Positions 14,734 through 20,748 of a DNA stretch of 24,286 bases are shown one piece after another. This DNA is from a virus, in IMG/VR virus record IMGVR_UViG_3300030389_002778, positions 1 to 24,286 of that record, one strand, 5' to 3'. Position numbers and translations under genes: made by a program. Position 1 is the first letter of the stretch, and each line of letters begins with the position of its first letter. The notes beneath the pieces are model-generated. The model was given only the letters and a program-made list of their open reading frames with translations, made no database searches and had not been told where the DNA came from.

Positions 14734-17234
14734 TATGTAAAAAATAATTCAAGGTTTACAGTTTTTTCAACATTCCACCCAATAGCATCAAGGATTGCTT
14801 TAAGTGGTTCTACAAAGCTCTTCTCAAATTGTAGATCATAATCTATGTATTTGTCAAGTCCAAGTTCTCTTGGAAAGTCTTGAATGAATGATATAACATT
14901 CTCTTGTATTATATTTGGTCTTCGAAGATATATGAATTTTAATTTCTCACCATTATTAATCAAAGAATACTTATTGTCTAATTTCCTTTTCTTCACATAA
15001 TGATTAAAAAGAAGTGCTCCTCTTATATGTATTGGTGTCCCTTTTGCATAGATTGTAGATGATGCCTGATACTTACGAACATTAGATGCAGTTCTTGGAA
15101 ATGCAATATCTTCTGGTGGTAAAGTTTTAAACTTTGCACGACAATCGTCAATAAACTTAATTACATCTTCTTCGGTTCCATTCATCATCAACTTAAGTCC
15201 ATCTTTAATCATAGTGCGACAAGGTGCAGGAGTCGATGACTTGACTGCCTCAATACCCATCATCTTAAGTTTTGGTTCCTCATATCTTACACCTTCACTA
15301 TCCCATACATTCAAGATGTATCTTTTCTTTGCTGTCCAGATACCACGTTCTGCGATATTCTCACGTTTCATGAACATCTTTTGATCATAAGCATTTACAT
15401 AGTTGGCCAACGTTTCATAAGAACTTTCAATATACTTTTCAAATTCCACCTCACAGATCTTATTAAGGAACGACACAATGCCTTCAGTAGTTTTCTCTCT
15501 CCCTTTGTATATGACCTCCACCAAAGGACCAAGGTTAAGGTAGATAGAATCAGTATCACTAGCAATGACATAATCAACATCCTCCGTTTTTAGTATTTTG
15601 TTAATGAACGCATTCATTTTGTTTTCAATCCATCTGATTGATACCTGTCCAGATAGAGTGATGGCCTCTGCGTTCGCAAGTTTGTAATAACGAAAGTATT
15701 GATTACCAATAGCACCATAAGCAGAGTTAAGTTGGATCTTCCGTGCCATTTGGATATTATTGCACCTTGCGATCTCCTTTTCCAACTTCTTGGTTTTTGT
15801 TTTTTCATATTGTTGTTTTGCCTCCAACATTTTCTTTTTGTAAATGGTTCGATCTTTGTAAATCTTTTCCATTAGTTCTGGTAAGAAACCACGAACATCC
15901 TTACGATACATCGCACCATTCGCACATACAGCATTATCCTTATACATTTCAAAGGTAATGTCTTCAGAAAGTATCTTATCGACAGTAACTGATGGATGTC
16001 TTTGATCAAGTAAAGTTTCTGGAGAAATATTATACTGCATAATCAAATGCGGATATAGACTATTCAAGTCAAAAGAAACCACCCAATCATACTTGCCTGG
16101 TATTGGTTCTTTTACATATGCACCTGCATACTTTTCAGATTTATTTGACCTCTCTTTTGGAGGTATAACAATATTTCTTTTCTTCAGATAGTTGTAAATA
16201 ATTGTATCCCACATACGAACCTGAGAGAATACGTCAGCATAATTTGCTTTAGCATCATATGCCATAACAATTGCAAGTTCAATCAGTTTCATTTTATCTT
16301 CCAAACGGTCAACAAGTTCTACGTCAATGATGTTATATTCTACAAACTTCTGCCAACCTTTTGTATAGAAGTCCTTGAATGTATCAAACTCTGAGTGATC
16401 TAATTTCTTTTGCCCCAGTTCAACACTTGCAATATAATCCAAACGATATGACTCTTGTGCCTTATATGTAAACTTTTTATAAAGATTCAAATAATCAAGT
16501 TGAGTAATACCACCAATATCATATGTAATGTTCTTACGACCAGCAATATAAAGTTCATCTTCAGTCACCAAACCCCAAGGTGATAATCTCTTCTTTAATT
16601 TCTCTCCAAGAACACGATCAAGTCTACGTGTAAGATAAGGTATATCATACAATTCACTATTCCATCCAGTAATAACCTCTGGTGTATTATCTTCAATCAT
16701 CCACCAGTGAATAAAATCATTTAGTAATTCATACTCACTATTGAATCCTTTGTATATTACATTCTGTTGTTTATTATTGAAAGGTCCTTGACCCCAAGTG
16801 CGAATCTGTTTTGTATTATAATCCTGTATTGAAATAAGTAATATCTCCTGAGAAGCAGATTCTACATCAGGGAATCCATTCTCAGATTTAACCTCTATGT
16901 CTAAAGTGGTAATCTTGATTTTATTAACATCAAATTTAATTTCTTCTTCGGGATATTGTTCTGAGATATATTGATAGATATATCGATCATTACCATACAC
17001 CTTAAAGTTTTCTACCTCAGAATATCTCTTGATAAACTCACGACAATCTCTCACAGTACCAGGTTCGACTGCCTCAACAGCTTCACCATCCAATGTTTTA
17101 TATTTTGTTTTTCTTTTTGATGGAACAAAAAGGGTTGGATAGAACTTCTCACGAGTCATGAAATGTTTACCATTCTCATAACCACGAACTAAGAAATTAT
17201 CTCCAACCATTTGGACGTTGGTGTAAAACCTCAT
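14733..17234 (-). CDS. 43: DNA polymerase, family B, T4 gp43-like
   Basis: 833 residues (T4 gp43 is 898), in one uninterrupted frame. Exonuclease motifs: D112-I-E114 (Exo I), WNSELYDIPYL with D197 (Exo II), and Y300-x3-D304 (Exo III). Polymerase motifs: FDLNSLYPHLI with D389 (A), QLNSAYGAIGN with N503 (B), and ASDTDSIY with D560 and D562 (C). KKRYILNVWD fits the KxY motif. The protein ends NLELFFT, like the hydrophobic C-terminal peptide with which T4 gp43 binds its sliding clamp. It is coupled to the small upstream gene and to uvsX by TAATG overlaps. In T4, gene 43 is translationally autoregulated; here the leader lies one gene upstream. Confidence 0.97.
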   Translation of the reverse strand: MRFYTNVQMVGDNFLVRGYENGKHFMTREKFYPTLFVPSKRKTKYKTLDGEAVEAVEPGTVRDCREFIKRYSEVENFKVYGNDRYIYQYISEQYPEEEIKFDVNKIKITTLDIEVKSENGFPDVESASQEILLISIQDYNTKQIRTWGQGPFNNKQQNVIYKGFNSEYELLNDFIHWWMIEDNTPEVITGWNSELYDIPYLTRRLDRVLGEKLKKRLSPWGLVTEDELYIAGRKNITYDIGGITQLDYLNLYKKFTYKAQESYRLDYIASVELGQKKLDHSEFDTFKDFYTKGWQKFVEYNIIDVELVDRLEDKMKLIELAIVMAYDAKANYADVFSQVRMWDTIIYNYLKKRNIVIPPKERSNKSEKYAGAYVKEPIPGKYDWVVSFDLNSLYPHLIMQYNISPETLLDQRHPSVTVDKILSEDITFEMYKDNAVCANGAMYRKDVRGFLPELMEKIYKDRTIYKKKMLEAKQQYEKTKTKKLEKEIARCNNIQMARKIQLNSAYGAIGNQYFRYYKLANAEAITLSGQVSIRWIENKMNAFINKILKTEDVDYVIASDTDSIYLNLGPLVEVIYKGREKTTEGIVSFLNKICEVEFEKYIESSYETLANYVNAYDQKMFMKRENIAERGIWTAKKRYILNVWDSEGVRYEEPKLKMMGIEAVKSSTPAPCRTMIKDGLKLMMNGTEEDVIKFIDDCRAKFKTLPPEDIAFPRTASNVRKYQASSTIYAKGTPIHIRGALLFNHYVKKRKLDNKYSLINNGEKLKFIYLRRPNIIQENVISFIQDFPRELGLDKYIDYDLQFEKSFVEPLKAILDAIGWNVEKTVNLELFFT

Positions 17235-17500
17235 TAGGATGTCAATTTAATATACTTGTCACGTAACTCACCCTTTGGTTCGACAAATGTAAGTGCATCA
17301 CCCGACCTCATCATTGTAACAGATTGATTGCTAAAGTCCAACCATGGTTCCAGAGTATATGTCTCTTCTGTTTTAATTAACTTAAAAGGACTAATTATCT
17401 TGCAATCTGGTTCACCAGGTATATCACCAAACACCTCTTCAACTTCTGATATTAAAATAACACCACTCGGCAAAATAATACATTGTATATTCTTTTCCAT
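17234..17500 (-). CDS. Small beta-rich protein of unknown function, first gene of the polymerase operon
   Basis: 88 residues from the ATG at 17500; a TTG at 17509 would add three residues. Alternating strands such as IQCIILPSGVILISEVEEVF and KIISPFKLIK look like a small beta-barrel (Sm or SH3-like), but no motif settles it. The end reads VEPKGELRDKYIKLTS. No Shine-Dalgarno sequence precedes the ATG; the stretch before it is A/U-rich and follows the pseudoknot candidate, so translation may be controlled there. TAATG overlap couples it to gene 43. Confidence 0.8.
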   Translation of the reverse strand: MEKNIQCIILPSGVILISEVEEVFGDIPGEPDCKIISPFKLIKTEETYTLEPWLDFSNQSVTMMRSGDALTFVEPKGELRDKYIKLTS

Positions 17501-17523
17501 TTGTTTCAATCAAATATTTTTGT

Positions 17524-17569
17524 GGTAGATTCCTATCGCCGCTGATCCTGAACCTACCAAAGGGGATCA
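17524..17569 (-). promoter_or_regulatory. Candidate H-type pseudoknot in the leader of the polymerase operon
   Basis: On the minus-strand transcript, TGATCC (17569-17564) pairs with GGATCA (17548-17543), six base pairs. GGTAGGTTC (17558-17550) pairs with GAATCTACC (17532-17524), nine pairs including one G-U. The second helix starts inside the loop of the first, so the order is A-B-A'-B', a pseudoknot. Loops are 5, 1 and 10 bases. It lies 23 bases before the ATG at 17500, separated by an A/U-rich stretch. Pairing was found by eye. Confidence 0.55.
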
Positions 17570-17597
17570 CCGCAGTCAGTATTTATTTGACACATAT

Positions 17598-17625
17598 ATT
17601 ATACCATAAAAAAAGGGTTCGTCAA
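17598..17625 (-). promoter_or_regulatory. Sigma70-type promoter embedded in a terminator, upstream of the polymerase operon
   Basis: The minus strand has TTGACG (17625-17620), a 16-base spacer and TATAAT (17603-17598), preceded by TGG to give an extended -10. Transcription would start near 17591-17593, giving a leader of about 90 bases before the ATG at 17500. The -35 box starts in the loop of the terminator hairpin at 17615-17631, and the T-tract forms part of the spacer. Confidence 0.75.
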
Positions 17626-17631
17626 GAACCC
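17608..17631 (-). terminator. Rho-independent terminator after the 354-residue gene
   Basis: Minus strand: stem GGGTTC (17631-17626), loop TTGAC, stem GAACCC (17620-17615), then seven T (17614-17608). It starts 8 bases after the stop of the gene ending at 17639. It overlaps a promoter for the next operon. Confidence 0.85.
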
Positions 17632-17638
17632 CTATATT

Positions 17639-18703
17639 TTAGTAATCATCTATATCAATCAATACTTTTGAGTCCCATTCATCCGCATGATCTACAATAA
17701 ACTGTGGAATACAACCTTTAATTTTATAATGTTCAGATAAATTAATATTTTTAAATGTCATACCTCTTCTGTCTCCAACTACTTTGTACATGAGTCTAGC
17801 ATATCTTTCAAGATCTGTTAGAAATTTAGTTTTCTTCTTTCTCGCTTCTGAAGGTAATCTTCTCTTTGTGTAGAGTATAATATCTACTGGAGTTTGTAAT
17901 CCATGCTCCAATACTGCCTCGCAAAAGGCACGACATGAATATGTATCTGAATCCATAGAAAATAAAAAAGTTGTCTTATTATCTACTGGAATGTGAAATT
18001 CTTTATTTAATATTTCTTGCCAAACTTTTCTCTCCTTTATACGAACTGCATTTTCACCTTCAGCATATCTTTTTAATATACCTTCTAAAATGAGAGTAAC
18101 ATTTCTTGGAGCGAAGTACATGCCAATCTTTAATCTAGTTTTTAACCAATCAAGTATGTCTACTTCATTTGGTTCTAATTCACCTTTACCTATTAAACTC
18201 AAACCCGATGTGATAACGTCTTCTCTAGTTCCTTTAGTTGCAGGATCATGTTTAAGATTTGCTAAAACACCCGCACTGATTCTTGCGAGTTCACCAGGTT
18301 CAATCTTTTTAAGATTGATCCAAGGTATTCGTTTCTCCTTGTTTCGTATTCCTGCTATTGCTCGACCTCTACCTTCTACAGGAAGTTGTTTTCCGTTGGA
18401 ATCTTTTGATCCCATACCTGGTTCGTGTTTTGTCTTATAACCACTTACGGAATAACTATTTTGTAGTGCATCAATTCTATCGTCAGCATTACCCTCTTCT
18501 CTGACACCATCATTAGACCACACATCATCTAATTCATCTACGTCTTCCTGAAGATCAAGTGAACTTAAACTTTGGAATTCATATCCTTCTGGTATATCTA
18601 CTTCTCTATTTTCATACTCTGAGAGATTAATCTCCCCAACTCCGTTAAAACCTGGTAGTTTTTTAGGACCTACAATGTCCTGTGCTTTAATAGTGTACTT
18701 CAT
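17639..18703 (-). CDS. ParB-like domain protein of unknown function
   Basis: 354 residues. At about 75-130 the order is DDRIDALQNSYSVSGY, then KQLPVEGRGRAIAGIRNKEK and RIPWINL. This resembles the ParB/sulfiredoxin-like core (a leading helix, then a G-R-x-R box, a helix and a strand ending IPW), which in ParB binds nucleotide and DNA. The rest includes helical and mixed segments, such as DILDWLKTRLKIGMYFAPR and VDIILYTKRRLPSEARKKK, that I do not recognise. The function is therefore open: DNA binding, nuclease or partition-like. It has its own promoter (18780-18807) and terminator (17608-17631), so it is probably a single-gene transcript, with an untranslated leader of about 70 bases. Confidence 0.78.
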   Translation of the reverse strand: MKYTIKAQDIVGPKKLPGFNGVGEINLSEYENREVDIPEGYEFQSLSSLDLQEDVDELDDVWSNDGVREEGNADDRIDALQNSYSVSGYKTKHEPGMGSKDSNGKQLPVEGRGRAIAGIRNKEKRIPWINLKKIEPGELARISAGVLANLKHDPATKGTREDVITSGLSLIGKGELEPNEVDILDWLKTRLKIGMYFAPRNVTLILEGILKRYAEGENAVRIKERKVWQEILNKEFHIPVDNKTTFLFSMDSDTYSCRAFCEAVLEHGLQTPVDIILYTKRRLPSEARKKKTKFLTDLERYARLMYKVVGDRRGMTFKNINLSEHYKIKGCIPQFIVDHADEWDSKVLIDIDDY

Positions 18704-18779
18704 TTTAATTCGATTGCGTTAGCGTTTGACTTCTACTACACGGTGCCTAAACGATGTGGTTCAAAGTTGTATATTATAT

Positions 18780-18807
18780 ATTATACCATAAAAAAATAGG
18801 ATGTCAA
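18780..18807 (-). promoter_or_regulatory. Consensus sigma70 promoter embedded in a terminator, upstream of the ParB-like gene
   Basis: The minus strand has a perfect TTGACA (18807-18802), a 16-base spacer and a perfect TATAAT (18785-18780) with an extended -10 TGG. The layout matches the promoter at 17598-17625 base for base in spacing. The gap 18704-18779 downstream is the untranslated leader of the gene starting at 18703; I see no open frame in it. Confidence 0.82.
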
Positions 18808-18816
18808 GCATCCTAT
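18790..18816 (-). terminator. Rho-independent terminator after the 109-residue gene
   Basis: Minus strand: stem ATAGGATG (18816-18809), loop CTTGA, stem CATCCTAT (18803-18796), followed by T-tract 18795-18790 (the last base of the 3' arm is also T). The TAG stop of the upstream gene (18815-18813) lies inside the 5' arm. The same bases carry the -35 box of the next promoter. Confidence 0.85.
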
Positions 18817-19142
18817 AAAATTGCTTTCATAATGTACTCTGTGCTTAGAATCGGATCATTTCCTAGAAGATCTAATTGTAACTCATCTGCATCCACATAT
18901 ACATCATCCTTATCTTTACGACAATGATGCCAGTAATATGTGCCATCCTCTCTTTTATAAAAGTAACTGGTATTGTGTGAGTCTAAAGTAAACAGAGCAA
19001 CAACATGAGGATATTCAATCTTACGATTTGGATCTGGTCTACATGACTTACCCATGTCAGCATACATGGGTCTTGCCCCACTACCATGAGGAGTGGGCAA
19101 GTCTCTTCCATGTGATCCAAATAAATCGTATCCTTTAACCAT
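18813..19142 (-). CDS. Protein of unknown function, co-transcribed with Hsp20
   Basis: 109 residues. An N-terminal stretch rich in G, P, H and R (GSHGRDLPTPHGSGARPMYAD) is followed by strands in EYPHVVALFTLDSHNTSYFY and REDGTYYWHHCRKDKDDVYVD. There is no membrane segment. Several histidines and two cysteines (WHHC, KSCRPD) could bind a metal, but no known spacing is met. The ATG overlaps the Hsp20 stop by one base (TAATG), and a terminator begins within its stop codon, so hsp20 and this gene form a two-gene unit. Confidence 0.75.
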   Translation of the reverse strand: MVKGYDLFGSHGRDLPTPHGSGARPMYADMGKSCRPDPNRKIEYPHVVALFTLDSHNTSYFYKREDGTYYWHHCRKDKDDVYVDADELQLDLLGNDPILSTEYIMKAIL

Positions 19143-19573
19143 TAAAGATAATCTTTTCTTGCATGATGATCTGGTACTATCTTACCCAACTTAACGGTAA
19201 GGAGTCCATCTTTGAATTGAACCTCTCTGACTTCAACATCGTCTGATAGTGTCCAGGCTCTTGAGAAAGATCTTTGAGCCAATCCCTGATGGACATACTC
19301 GGATCCTGTCTCCTTCGTTTCTTTTTGTCCCTCAACAATAAGTTTTCCATATTCAGTATAAACCTTAAGTTCTTTTTTAGTGAATCCAGCAAGTGCAATT
19401 TCAAGCAATGACTCAACATTATTTACCTGAATTAAATTGTAGGGTGGATAGTTTGTTGTGGTTTCGTAAGAATTAAAAAATCGGTCTAGATAATCATCCA
19501 TACCTATACCGTTCTTTGAAATTATTTTCATCAACTCTGGTAAGTTTGCAGAGTGATACCTTTGTAAGTTCAT
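19142..19573 (-). CDS. hsp20: Small heat shock protein (Hsp20/alpha-crystallin family)
   Basis: 143 residues from the ATG at 19573, chosen because AAGGAG lies at 19583-19578, four bases before it; longer in-frame starts have no such site. The alpha-crystallin domain is at about 42-130: YNLIQVNNVESLLEIALAGF, KELKVYTEYGKLIVEGQK, and FSRAWTLSDDVEVREVQFKDGLLTVKL, which shows the usual end pattern (D-G-x-L-x-V-x-L). Such holdases bind unfolding proteins, and phage copies are common in marine T4-like viruses. The G-A-x-x-x-D-G-x-L signature is close (EVQFKDGLLTVKL). The tail lacks a clear I-x-I motif (KIVPDHHARKDYL). Confidence 0.92.
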   Translation of the reverse strand: MNLQRYHSANLPELMKIISKNGIGMDDYLDRFFNSYETTTNYPPYNLIQVNNVESLLEIALAGFTKKELKVYTEYGKLIVEGQKETKETGSEYVHQGLAQRSFSRAWTLSDDVEVREVQFKDGLLTVKLGKIVPDHHARKDYL

Positions 19574-19643
19574 AGTTCTCCTTAGTAAGCGAGTGTTTAA
19601 TGTGGATCCTTTCGGCATCCAATACTATTTAACCATAAAACGC

Positions 19644-19672
19644 AAAAAAAAGAAGGGTGGTTAACCCCCCTT
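19644..19672 (-). terminator. Hairpin terminator between the microprotein and hsp20
   Basis: Minus strand: stem AAGGGGGG (19672-19665), loop TTAA, stem CCACCCTT (19660-19653) with one mismatch, then C and eight T (19651-19644). A T-run also flanks it on the plus strand, so it could act both ways, though no plus-strand gene is seen. The bases following it (TTTTATGGTTAAATA on the minus strand) echo the promoter sequence of the two hybrid modules but lack a good -35 box. Confidence 0.78.
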
Positions 19673-19699
19673 TTTTTCTAAGAATTCATTGGTTTGCTC

Positions 19700-19858
19700 C
19701 TATTCTAGAAGTGATCTACATTCTAATGCACATGATTTATCCCCGTCTTTACATTCAACAATACACTCAAAGTAATCATCGATTGGGTCTGAGTTGGATA
19801 AATTGAAAGGAACCCAAGAGTTCAAATTGTTGAATGATATTGGATTGTGCATAGGCAT
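19700..19858 (-). CDS. Twin-CX3C microprotein of unknown function
   Basis: 52 residues from ATG 19858 to TAG 19700, beginning MPMHNPISFNNLNSWVPFNL. The acidic C-terminal half has four cysteines, C32, C36, C43 and C47, in a C-x3-C-x6-C-x3-C pattern. An alternative start at the third codon (19852) has better spacing (9 bases) from the strong GGAG on the minus strand (AAGGAGACG). The frame stops 28 bases before a terminator and is preceded by a promoter candidate, so it forms a complete small transcription unit. The pattern suits a helical hairpin held by disulfides or metal; the function is unknown. Confidence 0.72.
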   Translation of the reverse strand: MPMHNPISFNNLNSWVPFNLSNSDPIDDYFECIVECKDGDKSCALECRSLLE

Positions 19859-19894
19859 CGTCTCCTTATATACTCATTATTATGTATGAAAGAA

Positions 19895-19923
19895 TTTATA
19901 CTTATATGAGGATTTCTTAACAA
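19895..19923 (-). promoter_or_regulatory. Candidate sigma70 promoter for the microprotein
   Basis: Minus strand: TTGTTA (19923-19918), a 17-base spacer and TATAAA (19900-19895). Matches to the consensus are 4/6 and 5/6. A start near 19888 would leave about 30 bases before the ATG at 19858, including AAGGAG. The -35 box overlaps the loop of the hairpin at 19912-19931. Confidence 0.45.
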
Positions 19924-19931
19924 AAAGAAAT
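19912..19931 (-). other. Hairpin just after regA
   Basis: Minus strand: ATTTCTT (19931-19925), loop of six bases, AAGAAAT (19918-19912); seven pairs. It begins 2 bases after the regA stop. No T-tract follows, so it is not a good intrinsic terminator, but it may stabilise the regA mRNA end or pause polymerase. Confidence 0.45.
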
Positions 19932-19933
19932 GC

Positions 19934-20365
19934 CTAGTCGGTCTTTTTCTTCTTACTTCCGATATTATATTTTGTCTCTAATATCCAATCACCTTTATCT
20001 TTGTAAGACAGAACTTTAATCTGATTTAAGGGTGCTATATTTTGTATTTTATCGGCACTAATAATACTAACCAAACCCCAATCAACTAAAAGTTGAATAA
20101 TACGATTACGTCTTTGCACATCATTTACAGTTAAATTTGCATGCTTACCATCAAGTGCAAACAATTCTTTAAAATGAACAATATAATATCTTCCTTGCTT
20201 ATGTAGTATATGACATGATTGATATATCTTCTTTTCTTTTCTTGATGCGACACCAATTCTTGTTAGAGTTTCTCTGACTTTCAGGAAATCATCAGGTTCA
20301 CTTAGTAAAATTTCCACCATCTGATCAGATGTCCAGTTCACCTCTGGTTCTTTAACCACACTCAT
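19934..20365 (-). CDS. regA: RegA translational repressor
   Basis: 143 residues, longer than T4 RegA (122) by a leading segment (MSVVKEPEVNWTSDQ) and a basic tail (SKKKKTD). The core matches T4 RegA closely: PDDFLKVRETLTRIGVASRK, then KKIYQSCHILHKQGRYYIVH and FKELFALDGK. RegA binds single-stranded regions near the start codons of early phage mRNAs and blocks initiation. A strong GGAGG site lies seven bases before the ATG at 20365. The stop of gene 62 overlaps the start by 4 bases (ATGA), as in T4 where regA also follows 62. Confidence 0.96.
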   Translation of the reverse strand: MSVVKEPEVNWTSDQMVEILLSEPDDFLKVRETLTRIGVASRKEKKIYQSCHILHKQGRYYIVHFKELFALDGKHANLTVNDVQRRNRIIQLLVDWGLVSIISADKIQNIAPLNQIKVLSYKDKGDWILETKYNIGSKKKKTD

Positions 20366-20748
20366 TTCGATCCTCCAGTTTCAAATTTCGATTTTATAAA
20401 ATTAAGTTGTTCTTTGGAAAGAATTTTTAGAATCTGTTTTGCTTTTTCGTTACTATAACCATAATAACGTTTTACATAATCTAGATTTTTGATTTCATCC
20501 TTACGAAGCCAAGGAGAAAATCTTTTCTTAACTCTGAGGGTATTTATAAAAAAGTCATATTGCATCTTCTTCGGTAAGAAATTATACTTATTCATTTCAT
20601 TTGCAAACATGATTGCATCAAGATGTCCAGAAAAACAACGGTTAATAATATAAGGCGAATAACTTTTTTCAACAGATGGGTCTTCATCCATTAAGTTTTT
20701 CTTTGTTTGGTTAATTGAGTTCAACCAATCTTTTAGTTCAAGTTTCAT
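20362..20748 (-). CDS. 62: Sliding-clamp loader small subunit, T4 gp62-like
   Basis: 128 residues (T4 gp62 is 187). It partners the gp44 ATPase to load the sliding clamp. The segment SYSPYIINRCFSGHLDAIMF and MQYDFFINTLRVKKRFSPWL are conserved features of T4-like gp62. KDEIKNLDYVKRYYGYSNEK follows. There is no ATP-binding motif, as expected for this subunit. Its location directly before regA fits T4 order, but here an HNH gene and a methyltransferase gene lie between it and 44. The ATG is 11 bases inside the end of the HNH gene. Confidence 0.92.
   Translation of the reverse strand: MKLELKDWLNSINQTKKNLMDEDPSVEKSYSPYIINRCFSGHLDAIMFANEMNKYNFLPKKMQYDFFINTLRVKKRFSPWLRKDEIKNLDYVKRYYGYSNEKAKQILKILSKEQLNFIKSKFETGGSK

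Noticed and set aside
17580-17587. AATAAATA just after the polymerase-operon promoter
   Set aside because: It is off the octamer consensus and sits immediately downstream of a better sigma70 promoter; not enough to claim a late promoter.
18090-18440. Open frame of 116 codons on the plus strand
   Set aside because: Antisense to the ParB-like gene, no ribosome site, no other plus-strand gene in the window.
19644-19677. Plus-strand terminator reading of the hairpin before hsp20
   Set aside because: A T-run does follow on the plus strand, but no plus-strand gene ends there, so only the minus-strand role is supported.
20541-20548. TATAAATA on the minus strand inside gene 62
   Set aside because: It encodes part of FINTL in gp62 and lies about 175 bases before regA, which already has its own strong ribosome site and early-gene context.
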